Assembly (NCBI RefSeq): GCF_020564355.1
Contig: NZ_JAJCRR010000003.1
Location: forward strand, 124,001-188,000
Reading direction: 5' to 3'
From: Lachnospira pectinoschiza
GTDB taxonomy: Bacteria > Bacillota > Clostridia > Lachnospirales > Lachnospiraceae
Length of the DNA: 64,000 bases
Below the pieces are notes generated by a model. It searched no databases, had not been told where the DNA came from, and was given only the letters and a program-made list of their open reading frames with translations. Of this stretch, positions 26,562 through 35,704 are shown one piece after another; the first letter of the stretch is position 1; every line of letters starts with the position of its first letter. The position numbers were made by a program, and so were the translations under genes.

Positions 26562-27524
26562 ATGCTATTAAGTGTAATTGTTCCAGTGTATAATGTGGAG
26601 AAATTTATAGATAAATGTGTAGAAAGTATTATTAATCAAAGTTATAAAGATATTGAAATTATACTGGTCGATGATGGCTCGACAGATAATAGTGGAAATA
26701 TATGTGATATATGGGGGGAAAAGGATGATAGGATTGTGGTTATACATAAGACTAATGGTGGGCTATCATCAGCAAGAAATGCAGGTATAGAAGTGGCAAA
26801 AGGAGAATATGTTGGATTTGTAGATAGTGATGATTATATAGATGCAGATATGTATGAAGATATGGTTGATGCAGTAATAAATTCTCAAAAAGATATTATA
26901 GCCTGTGGACAAACAATAGAATTGTTTGATCAGAGTAGCAAAAATATACATATAACAAACAGAAAAGAATATAAAAAGATGGAGGCAATTCGTCAAGTGT
27001 TATTAGAAGATGAATTGGATGTGTCAGCATGTGATAAAATTTTTAGAAGAAAATTATTTGGTACAATACTTTTCCCGGTTGGAAAAATAAGTGAGGACGC
27101 AGCAATTGTTTTACAACTTATTGATGCATCAAATGGCGTATATCATGTTGGTAAACCTTATTATCATTATATATATAGGCAAGAAAGCATCAGTAAGGCA
27201 AAATATCATCATGGAAAATTAGATGCTTTATATAATTGTATTAATATGAAGGCGTTTTTAGAAGATAAATATCCGAATCTCATAAGAGAATGGAAAATAT
27301 ATACATGTTGTACAAGCGGGGCATTATTACAAAATATGTACGAAGATAGAACAGCAATTAAAAAGTATAAACAGGATTATCAAATGTTGTTAAAATATTA
27401 TAATAAAACGTTTATGAGTAGTTTATTTGCAAAGAGTTTGAACTGGAAACAGAAAATTAAGTTTATACTTACATATTTTCATTTGTATCCTATTTTTGTT
27501 GAGGTGAAACGAAAGATGCGTTAG
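26562..27524 (+). CDS. GT2 family glycosyltransferase
   Basis: A 320-residue GT-A enzyme: SVIVPVYNVEKFIDKCV, LVDDGSTDNSGN, FVDSDDYIDADM, then SEDAAIVLQLID as probable base region. It is closely similar in its first 100 residues to the GT2 at 28759, so the two may be old duplicates that diverged in acceptor binding. Confidence 0.9.
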   Translation: MLLSVIVPVYNVEKFIDKCVESIINQSYKDIEIILVDDGSTDNSGNICDIWGEKDDRIVVIHKTNGGLSSARNAGIEVAKGEYVGFVDSDDYIDADMYEDMVDAVINSQKDIIACGQTIELFDQSSKNIHITNRKEYKKMEAIRQVLLEDELDVSACDKIFRRKLFGTILFPVGKISEDAAIVLQLIDASNGVYHVGKPYYHYIYRQESISKAKYHHGKLDALYNCINMKAFLEDKYPNLIREWKIYTCCTSGALLQNMYEDRTAIKKYKQDYQMLLKYYNKTFMSSLFAKSLNWKQKIKFILTYFHLYPIFVEVKRKMR

Positions 27525-27590
27525 AATGAAATTAAAGAGTAGTTATTTGATATTATACAAAGTGTTTTAGATGAAATGGAGTATAGATAA

Positions 27591-28769
27591 GTGGGTTATA
27601 AAATAAAACTATCAACAATAGAAATAATTTTACTTGTTTTAACAGTAATAAAGATATCATTTATACCTAATGATATCTTTATGATTATTAGATATTTGAC
27701 AATTATATATTTTATTGTTAGATATTTTAAAAACTTTTTTGATAGTAAATTAGTATTAGGGTTGTTTTTCGCATATACTATAATTTTAAGTTATTCATCA
27801 TGGATAAATACATCTAGTGTAACATGGACAATATCTGCTGCAGCATTGGGGTTAAATTATATCGTTATATTTGTGGTATTTTCGAAGTTTTGCAAGGATA
27901 GGACAAATGATGAGTTAATTATACTACTTATAAGGATTTTAGGCTGTTTAATTATAATTAATGATTTTTTCTTTTTAATAGCTTCATATAATTTTGCAAA
28001 TGCCGATGAAACCTATATCATAGGTAATAAATTTGAAGTGGCATTTTGTCATGCTCTTTTGGCATGTTTAATATATGTAAGAGGTAAAAGTATAATAAGC
28101 AAAGTGGAAACATTAGCTTTCCTAGTGTATAGTATTATCATTTCAATGATTGTTAATTGCACAACGGGTATTGTAATATTAAGTGTATTAGTTATTATGT
28201 TATGGAGTCCTAATTGGCTGAAAGCAGTACTTGAAAAGCCATATACATTTATTCTTGCATTAGGTGGTGAGAACATATTAATTTGGGGAACGACACAATT
28301 ATTTAAACAACCATATGTTCAAAATATTATTGTAAATGTATTCCATAAATCTCCGGATATGACAGGAAGGGAGCGGTTATATAGGGCTACCTTGAATTTA
28401 GTACAAGAGAAACCGTTATGGGGGTATGGCTATAACACAGATATTTATAGAATAATGTTTGGATATGGCAATGCACAAAATGGTTTATTTCACATAATTA
28501 CTCAAGCGGGTATAATAGGCGCAGTTATATATTTTTTGGGGATTGTTTTTGCATTAGCAAAGGCCGATAAAAATCATTCAATGTATGGTATGTATATGTA
28601 TATATATGCAATGCTTATAGGTTCAGCAGTAGAAATTAATCTTTCAAAACTATTTATTATGGGAGTTGCAGTTATATTTGCATGTAATAAAACATTACAA
28701 AATATAAATGAAGAAAATAAAAGGAAAGGCTTTAAAATAAGGAAAAAGGTGAAATTCATTGTTAATTAG
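27591..28769 (+). CDS. Wzy-type O-antigen polymerase
   Basis: GTG start with GGAG about ten bases upstream. A 392-residue protein with about ten to twelve hydrophobic helices. A periplasmic-side loop reads GRERLYRATLNLVQEKPLWGYG, and NGLFHIITQAGIIG follows. This matches the Wzy_C/O-antigen ligase signature (GR...W, PLxGxG, H-N region). It should polymerise flipped repeat units on the outer face of the membrane. The reading frame ends 11 nt inside the following GT2. Confidence 0.85.
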   Translation: MGYKIKLSTIEIILLVLTVIKISFIPNDIFMIIRYLTIIYFIVRYFKNFFDSKLVLGLFFAYTIILSYSSWINTSSVTWTISAAALGLNYIVIFVVFSKFCKDRTNDELIILLIRILGCLIIINDFFFLIASYNFANADETYIIGNKFEVAFCHALLACLIYVRGKSIISKVETLAFLVYSIIISMIVNCTTGIVILSVLVIMLWSPNWLKAVLEKPYTFILALGGENILIWGTTQLFKQPYVQNIIVNVFHKSPDMTGRERLYRATLNLVQEKPLWGYGYNTDIYRIMFGYGNAQNGLFHIITQAGIIGAVIYFLGIVFALAKADKNHSMYGMYMYIYAMLIGSAVEINLSKLFIMGVAVIFACNKTLQNINEENKRKGFKIRKKVKFIVN

Positions 28770-29706
28770 TGTAATTGTTCCAGTATATAATGTAGAACTG
28801 TATTTATCTAGATGTATCCAAAGCATTATTAAACAAACGTATAAAGAATTAGAGATTATTTTAGTAGATGATGGCTCTACAGATTTAAGTGGACAATTAT
28901 GCGAACAGTGGAAAGAAAAAGATAGTAGGATTATAGTGATTCATAAAGCAAATGGCGGTTTATCATCAGCTAGAAATGCTGGAATAGAAATTGCAAAGGG
29001 AAAATATTTGGCGTTTGTAGATAGTGATGATTATATTGCAGAAGATATGATTGATACGATGGTAGGGGATATACAAAACTATGGTGTTGATGTAGCTTGT
29101 GTTAATTACATGGAATTTGATGATAGTAATGTAAATCAAGTAATACAGAATCAGGAAAGCAAAACGATAGTTTTAGACACATTGTCTGCAATTAAATGTT
29201 TATATTCTAATGAAAAAATATGTAACTTTGCATGGAACAAAATGTATAAGAAAGAATTGTTTGAATCAATTAGGTATCCATTGGGACGAAAAATGGAGGA
29301 TTTAGGTACGACATATCGTTTATTTGATTTGAGCAAGAATATATCATATAATTCAAAAAGATTGTATTATTATTATCAGCGAGAGAACAGTATTTTACAT
29401 AATTTAAATAAAAGTTTTTATATTGATAAAACATTATTGACAATACAACGCTCAAAGTATTTACGAAAAAAGTATGGAGATTTTATAGAAAATACAGAAT
29501 ATGTAGTGAATACAATATTTGAAAGTTATCAATATATTTACGGTGATGAAAAATTAGATAAAATAGTTACGGAGGAAATGGATTATATATGGAAATATTG
29601 CAGATCAAGTTTTAATGAAAAAAGGAAGATAAAAATACTAATTTTTCAAATTAGTAAGAAAATGTTTTTAAAAATATTTAATAAAGGGAAAATTAATAAC
29701 TCATGA
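28759..29706 (+). CDS. GT2 family glycosyltransferase
   Basis: TTG start overlapping the polymerase gene by 11 nt, with AAAAAGGTG upstream. A 315-residue GT-A fold: SVIVPVYNVELYLSRCI, LVDDGSTDLSGQ, AFVDSDDYIAEDM, GRKMEDLGTTYRL. It adds one sugar of the repeat unit; the donor is unknown. Confidence 0.9.
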   Translation: MLISVIVPVYNVELYLSRCIQSIIKQTYKELEIILVDDGSTDLSGQLCEQWKEKDSRIIVIHKANGGLSSARNAGIEIAKGKYLAFVDSDDYIAEDMIDTMVGDIQNYGVDVACVNYMEFDDSNVNQVIQNQESKTIVLDTLSAIKCLYSNEKICNFAWNKMYKKELFESIRYPLGRKMEDLGTTYRLFDLSKNISYNSKRLYYYYQRENSILHNLNKSFYIDKTLLTIQRSKYLRKKYGDFIENTEYVVNTIFESYQYIYGDEKLDKIVTEEMDYIWKYCRSSFNEKRKIKILIFQISKKMFLKIFNKGKINNS

Positions 29707-30767
29707 TAGATTATATAAAACAGTGGATAAAAATAAGAATAAAGTATTTTATAGATGTGATAAAAATGTATGATAAAAGTATTGATATAGATTTAAAGCA
29801 GGGACAAAAATATGTTTTTATTTTTTTTGCTGCGGATTATAATAATTTAGGAGATATTGCGATTACATATGCGCAGGAAAAATTTATAAAAGAAAATTTA
29901 AGTAAAGAGTATAAAATTATAAAAATAGTGGAATCCGAAACATATCAGTGGGTAAAAGCTATTCGGAAATTACAGGTAGATGATGTAATTATTACGCTTA
30001 TTGGAGGAGGAAATAATGGTTCATTATATGAATTCTTAGAGGAACCAAGACGATTTATACTGAAATTTTTAAGAAAATATAAAATAGTGTCTTTTCCACA
30101 ATCGGTTTTTTTTGAAGAAGAATATAAATATAAACCGTATAAAAAAGCATTTTTAAAGTTATGTAAAAAGTGTGAGAATTTAGCATTAGTAGCAAGAGAG
30201 ATGAATTCATATAATTTTTACAAAAAAAATTGTTATCAAAATAATTGCTTGCTTGTACCAGACATTGTTTTTTCTTTACAAACTGAATTTGAGTTATTTG
30301 GTCAAAGCGATAAAGAGAATAAAGTAACCTATATATTAAGAGATGATAAAGAGAAAGCCTTGGATTTAAATGGTCAATTACAAGTTATAGATTGTATAAA
30401 CAAAAAAATAAAAAAACAACAATTTTTAGATACATGTAGTATAAAATATGAAAACGATATATATAGATTGATTTTTGATTATGTAGATAAGTTGAAAACA
30501 TCAAAATTAGCAGTAACAGATAGATTGCATGGTATGATATTGTGTTATCTATTAAAATTGCCATGTATCGTGATTAATAATAATAATGATAAGATAAAAT
30601 CGACATTTGAAACATGGATGTTGCATCAAAATTATATTAAAATGTATGATGTTAATTCTGGTATGGAAGAATTAAAAAGTATTATAAATTGTTTAGATAA
30701 TATTACACCTGTTCAAGAACAAGATTTAACTAAGCAATTTAGTAGTTTAAAGGAGAGTCTAAAATAA
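29703..30767 (+). CDS. Polysaccharide pyruvyl transferase family protein
   Basis: Overlaps the previous stop as ATGA. A 354-residue member of the PF04230 family: ADYNNLGDIAITYAQ at about residue 40, LIGGGNNGSLYEF (about 103), and the hallmark VTDRLHGMILCYLLKLPC (about 272-289). Family members transfer pyruvate from PEP as a ketal onto sugars, giving acidic glycans, but some act otherwise. No clear signal peptide, so it should act in the cytoplasm before flipping. Confidence 0.85.
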   Translation: MIDYIKQWIKIRIKYFIDVIKMYDKSIDIDLKQGQKYVFIFFAADYNNLGDIAITYAQEKFIKENLSKEYKIIKIVESETYQWVKAIRKLQVDDVIITLIGGGNNGSLYEFLEEPRRFILKFLRKYKIVSFPQSVFFEEEYKYKPYKKAFLKLCKKCENLALVAREMNSYNFYKKNCYQNNCLLVPDIVFSLQTEFELFGQSDKENKVTYILRDDKEKALDLNGQLQVIDCINKKIKKQQFLDTCSIKYENDIYRLIFDYVDKLKTSKLAVTDRLHGMILCYLLKLPCIVINNNNDKIKSTFETWMLHQNYIKMYDVNSGMEELKSIINCLDNITPVQEQDLTKQFSSLKESLK

Positions 30768-31876
30768 TGCAAAAAATTTGTATCAAAAGATTTTTTGAGT
30801 GCTTAATTCCAGTAACAGTTTGCAATTTAAAGTGTAGTTATTGTTATGTCATTCAACGGGATTATAGAAATATGAAATTGTGTGAACTAAAATATTCACC
30901 GGAATATATTGGAAAATGTTTAACACAGAAAAGACTTGGAGGACCTTGTTTTTTTTCAATCTGTGGTGCAGGAGAAACGTTGGCACAACCAGAGGTGGTA
31001 GATATAGCTCATGAATTATTGAAAAATGGTCATATTGTTAATATAACAACAAATGGTACGTTAACAAATAGGTTTAAAGAATTTGAAAATTTTTTGCCGG
31101 AAGAGTTAGAAAGATTGCATTTTAGTTTTTCTTTTCATTATTTGGAATTAAAACGTTTAAATTTGATAGAAACATTTTTTGAAAATGTAAAATTTATAAA
31201 AAAAATTGGATCATCAATGCTCGTCCAATTAAATCTGTGTGATGATTATTTGCCATACTTAGATGAAATAAAAAAAATATGTAAAGAAAATATTGGTGCA
31301 TACCCGCAGATTGCAGCAACAAGAAAAGAGAGTTATGGATTAAAAAAAGTCCAGCTGTATACGGATATGTCAGAGGAAGAGTATGTTTCAAAAGGCAGAG
31401 AATTTGAATCAGAATTATTTGAATATACCATGCAAAATTTTAATGTTAAACGTAAGGAATTTTGTTATGCAGGAGAGCGGTCAGGAACATTAGATTTAGA
31501 TACAGGAGCATTGCGTAAATGTTATGGAGATACTAAACCACAGATGATTTTTGAAAACCCCACAGAACCAATTAAGTTTGAAGCAATTGGTAAATATTGC
31601 AGGAGTTCATTTTGTTTTAATTCTAGTCATTTTATGTCTTTAGGTGTTATAGACAATGGGGATTGTAGGACATATTGTGGGTTAAGAGATAGACCGGAAG
31701 CGGGTTGGTTTAATGAAACAGTAAAATATGCATTATCAAGGAAACTTTCTGAAACAAATGGACCATATTCAATTATTAACAAATGTAAAATTAATATTAA
31801 ACAATTTTATATAAAAAGTACATATAAAATATGGTGCTATTTAAATAAAATAAAAAAAATTATTCTGGAGAGGTAG
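30767..31876 (+). CDS. Radical SAM protein with C-terminal SPASM-like cysteines, in a glycan operon
   Basis: The start overlaps the previous stop by one base. The radical SAM cluster motif CNLKCSYC is at residues 19-26, with the SAM-binding CGAGET and NITTNGTL segments after it. The C-terminal third is rich in Cys (FCYAGERSG, RKCYGD, YCRSSFCF, DCRTYCG), as in SPASM or twitch domains that hold extra [4Fe-4S] clusters. Known members modify peptides or sugars by radical chemistry. Its place between the pyruvyltransferase and the flippase suggests it modifies a sugar or glycolipid; the substrate is unknown. Confidence 0.85.
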   Translation: MQKICIKRFFECLIPVTVCNLKCSYCYVIQRDYRNMKLCELKYSPEYIGKCLTQKRLGGPCFFSICGAGETLAQPEVVDIAHELLKNGHIVNITTNGTLTNRFKEFENFLPEELERLHFSFSFHYLELKRLNLIETFFENVKFIKKIGSSMLVQLNLCDDYLPYLDEIKKICKENIGAYPQIAATRKESYGLKKVQLYTDMSEEEYVSKGREFESELFEYTMQNFNVKRKEFCYAGERSGTLDLDTGALRKCYGDTKPQMIFENPTEPIKFEAIGKYCRSSFCFNSSHFMSLGVIDNGDCRTYCGLRDRPEAGWFNETVKYALSRKLSETNGPYSIINKCKINIKQFYIKSTYKIWCYLNKIKKIILER

Positions 31877-31877
31877 A

Positions 31878-33272
31878 ATGAGTAGAACGAAGGAATTGGC
31901 AAAAAATACTGCAATTATATCGATTGGAAGAGTTGGAACACAACTTGTTAGTTTTTTTTTGCTTCCATTGTATACTGCAAAATTGGCAACGAGTGAATAT
32001 GGAAATGTTGATTTTGTAACAACACTTGCATCATTTATTGTTCCTGTTATTACAATGTTAATGGAAGAATCAATGTTTAGGTTTTTAATTGATGCAGAGA
32101 CGGAAATAGAAAAAAAGAAGATTATTAGTCAAGCATTTATATTTAGTTTTTTAAATTTGTTCGTAGGGATGGTTGTTGCTATTCCATTACTTTTAAAATC
32201 TGGATATGAATTAGGATATCCAATATTATTGTATACGATTTCTTGTGTTTTTATTGCGTTGGCAAATGCATTATCAAGGGGGGTAGGTAGGATTTCTTTA
32301 TATGCTTTTTCTAATTTTATATGTAGCGTAAGTATAATTTCATTAAATATTATATTAATACTTATATTGGATATGGGTTTTTGGGGAATGATAATTGCAA
32401 ATGTATTATCAAATATTATAGTGTCATTATTAGTATTTACAATATTAAAAGTGTGGAGCTATATTAATGTTAGATATTTTGATCTAAATATGATGAAATA
32501 TATGTTGAAGTATTCTTTACCATTAGTGCCGAATACTATAAGCTGGTCTATTATTAATGTGTCGGATCGTCTTGTAATTGTCTCTGTGTTGGGTGCATCT
32601 GCAAATGGTTTATATTCGGTAGCGAATAAATTTCCGAATATAATTAATACATTTTATAATTTCTTTAATATTGCATGGAGAGAGTCTTCAGCAAGAATAT
32701 TAAAGAGCAATGATGTTGGGGAATTTAAAAAAATATATGGATTTATAAAGAAAGAGTTGTTTTTAGTTACAATAATGTTAATTTCAGGGATACAATTTGT
32801 TTATCCTTTTTTTATAAATAAAAATTATCAATCAAGTGTAGCATATGTTCCTATTTTGACAATTAGTGTATATTATTTATCTTTATCAGCTTTTTATGGT
32901 GGCATTTATACAGCATATAAAAAAACTACTATATTGGGGACAACTTCGTTTGTTGCGGCTATAGTTAATGTACTTATAGATATAGTGTTAATTAAATTTG
33001 TTGGAATATATGCAGCGGCAATTTCGACAGTAGTGTCGGCATTTTATTTGTATTATTATAGGAAAAGAAAAATGTCACATTATTTGGACGTGAAAGATAA
33101 TCGGGATTGGAAAATTCTGGTGACATTTATAATATTGCTTATTCTTTTTTATAAAGCTTCCTTAATAATACATATCGTTGAATTTATATTTGTGGTTTGT
33201 AGTGCAATTTATGTCAATAAGGAAGAAATAAACAAAATATATAGAAGTGTTATCTTAAATAGTAAAAAATAA
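31878..33272 (+). CDS. Wzx-type oligosaccharide flippase
   Basis: A 464-residue polytopic protein of the MATE/MOP superfamily with about 14 hydrophobic segments. The N-terminal KELAKNTAIISIGRVGTQLVSFF is typical of Wzx/RfbX. It should turn the lipid-linked repeat unit to the outer face for the Wzy polymerase. It is one of the most AT-rich genes of the window, with many ATA and TTA codons. Confidence 0.92.
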   Translation: MSRTKELAKNTAIISIGRVGTQLVSFFLLPLYTAKLATSEYGNVDFVTTLASFIVPVITMLMEESMFRFLIDAETEIEKKKIISQAFIFSFLNLFVGMVVAIPLLLKSGYELGYPILLYTISCVFIALANALSRGVGRISLYAFSNFICSVSIISLNIILILILDMGFWGMIIANVLSNIIVSLLVFTILKVWSYINVRYFDLNMMKYMLKYSLPLVPNTISWSIINVSDRLVIVSVLGASANGLYSVANKFPNIINTFYNFFNIAWRESSARILKSNDVGEFKKIYGFIKKELFLVTIMLISGIQFVYPFFINKNYQSSVAYVPILTISVYYLSLSAFYGGIYTAYKKTTILGTTSFVAAIVNVLIDIVLIKFVGIYAAAISTVVSAFYLYYYRKRKMSHYLDVKDNRDWKILVTFIILLILFYKASLIIHIVEFIFVVCSAIYVNKEEINKIYRSVILNSKK

Positions 33273-33333
33273 AATTTGCAATTATGCATAGATGGTATAT
33301 AATAAAAAATACATGGTCAGAGGAGTAGATAAA

Positions 33334-33813
33334 ATGCAAAAAAAAATAAGTGATAAATCCAATACTATGATATACATTAGCTGTATTATTTTTATGATTG
33401 TAGTATTTGGATGCGGCTATATTTCTAATAATATAATACGGAATAAAGAGAAAAATTATGAAATTCAAGATGTGCAAACATTGGAATATATGCAGAAAGC
33501 AGTGAACAATGCGTTGCAAGAGGATGATGTAAAAAAAGAATTGGACGGTTTTATGGTAAATTCCAAAGTTAAAAATTTTTATATAGGTAGCAGTGAAAGC
33601 CAATATGAATATTTGAAAAAGTATTTACCACTATTGTATAGTAATATTAATGATGCAACTGAAAGAAAAATAAAATCAATGACAGCAAAATCTTACGGCA
33701 TAAGAGCTGAGATTGATGAAGAATATAATTGTACATTAAAGATATGTGACTGGTCGACAGAGCATAATATTATTCGGGCGCAGTATTTGAATCAAGAATT
33801 TATTGCCCAGTAA
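33334..33813 (+). CDS. Small membrane-anchored protein of unknown function
   Basis: I do not recognise this family. The start is the ATG behind AGGAG rather than an earlier in-frame ATG at 33292. It has 159 residues: a short basic tail, one transmembrane segment (about 11-30, YISCIIFMIVVFGCGYIS), a charged helical stretch and a mixed C-terminal domain that would lie outside. It sits last in the AT-rich block, after the flippase. A role in assembly or anchoring of the polymer is only a guess from position. Confidence 0.65.
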   Translation: MQKKISDKSNTMIYISCIIFMIVVFGCGYISNNIIRNKEKNYEIQDVQTLEYMQKAVNNALQEDDVKKELDGFMVNSKVKNFYIGSSESQYEYLKKYLPLLYSNINDATERKIKSMTAKSYGIRAEIDEEYNCTLKICDWSTEHNIIRAQYLNQEFIAQ

Positions 33814-33834
33814 AATTAATTGTGAGGTGTGGTT

Positions 33835-35673
33835 ATGTGTGGAATAGTAGGATACATAGGTAATGAACAGGCAGCTCCAATTTTGTTGGATGGATTATCT
33901 AAACTGGAATACAGAGGATACGATTCCGCAGGATTGGCAATTCGTAATGGTGAAAATATAACCGAGATTGTAAAAGCAAAAGGCAGATTGAAAAATCTGG
34001 AAGAAAAAACGGATAACGGACATGCCTTAAAAGGTGACTGTGGAATCGGACATACCCGTTGGGCAACACATGGAGAACCGTCAGAAACAAATGCTCACCC
34101 GCATTGTACGGACGATATGAATGTGGTGGCAGTACATAATGGTATTATTGAGAATTATCAGGAACTGAAAGAAAAACTGTTAAAAAAAGGATATACCTTT
34201 TATTCTTCCACAGATACAGAAGTAGCCGTAAAACTAATTGATTATTATTATAAAAAGTATCTTGGAACACCGGTAGATGCTATTAATCATGCAATGGTGC
34301 GTATCAGGGGATCATATGCACTGGCAGTAATGTTTAAAGATTATCCGGAAGAAATTTATGTGGCAAGAAAAGACAGTCCGATGATTATCGGGGTGCAGGA
34401 TCATGCAGCATATCTTGCATCCGATGTGCCTGCAATTTTAAAATATACACGTCATGTTTATTATATTGGTAATATGGAGATCGGCAAACTTGAAAAGGGT
34501 AAAGTGACATTTTATAATCTTGACGGTGAAGAAATTGAAAAGGAACTGGTGGAGATAAAATGGGATGCAAAAGCCGCAGAAAAAGGCGGATTTGAACATT
34601 TTATGATGAAAGAAATCCATGAGCAGCCAAAGGCAGTGGCGGATACATTACATTCAGTTGTTAAAGATGGCAGTATTGATTTGTCAGCAGTTGGTTTGAC
34701 AAAAGAGGATATTCAGTCAATTAGTCAGATTTATATTGTAGCATGTGGTTCGGCATGGCATGTTGGAATGGTTGCGCAGTATGTCATTGAAGATTTGGCA
34801 AAGATTCCGGTGAGAGTAGAACTGGCATCCGAATTCCGCTACAGAAAACCATTATTAGACAAGAATGGACTGGTTATTTTAATCAGTCAGTCCGGAGAAA
34901 CCGCAGATACGCTGGCAGCTTTAAGAGAGGCAAAAAACAGACAGGTAAAGACACTTGCAATAGTAAATGTAGTAGGTTCTTCTATTGCAAGGGAAGCGGA
35001 CAATGTATTTTATACATTGGCAGGACCGGAAATATCAGTGGCAACAACAAAGGCATACAGTGCCCAGTTGATTGCGGCATATACGCTGGCATTGCAGTTT
35101 GCAAAGGAACGCAATGAAATTGAAATGCCGGAATATGAAAAATTAATAAAAGAGTTGGATACATTACCGGATAAAATTCAGGAAGTGATTGATAACCAGG
35201 AGGAAATACAGAAATTTGCAGCCAAACAGGCCGCGGCAAAAGATGTATTTTTTATCGGACGTGGTATTGATTATGCTGTAAGCCTTGAAGGAAGTCTGAA
35301 ATTAAAGGAAATCAGCTATATTCATTCAGAGGCATATGCCGCCGGGGAATTAAAGCATGGTACAATTAGTCTGATTGAGGATGGTACATTAGTGATTGGT
35401 GTACTTACGCAGGATGAATTGTATGAAAAGACTATCAGTAATATGGTTGAATGTAAGAGCCGTGGGGCATATCTTATGGGACTTACCACATATGGCAATT
35501 ATACAGTTGAAGACACGGCGGAGTTTACAGTATATGTGCCAAAGACAGATGCACATTTTATGGCAAGTCTGGCAGTTGTCCCATTGCAGATGCTCGGATA
35601 TTATGTGTCTGTGGCAAAGGGGCTTGATGTGGATAAACCGCGAAACCTGGCAAAAAGTGTAACGGTAGAATAG
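33835..35673 (+). CDS. glmS: Glucosamine-fructose-6-phosphate aminotransferase
   Basis: Makes glucosamine 6-phosphate from fructose 6-phosphate and glutamine. The start is ATG-TGT, since Cys2 must become the N-terminal nucleophile (CGIVGYIG). It gives 612 residues, the family length; an in-frame GTG two codons upstream is rejected. The N-terminal glutaminase has TRWATHGEPSETNAHPH; the C-terminal half has two SIS domains (ACGSAWHVG, SQSGETADTLAAL, RGIDYAVSLEGSLKLKE) and ends DKPRNLAKSVTVE. Only 21 nt separate it from the previous gene, so there is no glmS ribozyme; it is probably expressed with the glycan operon. Confidence 0.97.
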   Translation: MCGIVGYIGNEQAAPILLDGLSKLEYRGYDSAGLAIRNGENITEIVKAKGRLKNLEEKTDNGHALKGDCGIGHTRWATHGEPSETNAHPHCTDDMNVVAVHNGIIENYQELKEKLLKKGYTFYSSTDTEVAVKLIDYYYKKYLGTPVDAINHAMVRIRGSYALAVMFKDYPEEIYVARKDSPMIIGVQDHAAYLASDVPAILKYTRHVYYIGNMEIGKLEKGKVTFYNLDGEEIEKELVEIKWDAKAAEKGGFEHFMMKEIHEQPKAVADTLHSVVKDGSIDLSAVGLTKEDIQSISQIYIVACGSAWHVGMVAQYVIEDLAKIPVRVELASEFRYRKPLLDKNGLVILISQSGETADTLAALREAKNRQVKTLAIVNVVGSSIAREADNVFYTLAGPEISVATTKAYSAQLIAAYTLALQFAKERNEIEMPEYEKLIKELDTLPDKIQEVIDNQEEIQKFAAKQAAAKDVFFIGRGIDYAVSLEGSLKLKEISYIHSEAYAAGELKHGTISLIEDGTLVIGVLTQDELYEKTISNMVECKSRGAYLMGLTTYGNYTVEDTAEFTVYVPKTDAHFMASLAVVPLQMLGYYVSVAKGLDVDKPRNLAKSVTVE

Positions 35674-35704
35674 GAAACTTAAAATGAAACTTGGAGAACA
35701 TGAG

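Noticed and set aside
33813..33835. glmS ribozyme
   Set aside because: Not enough space before glmS and no pseudoknot core seen.
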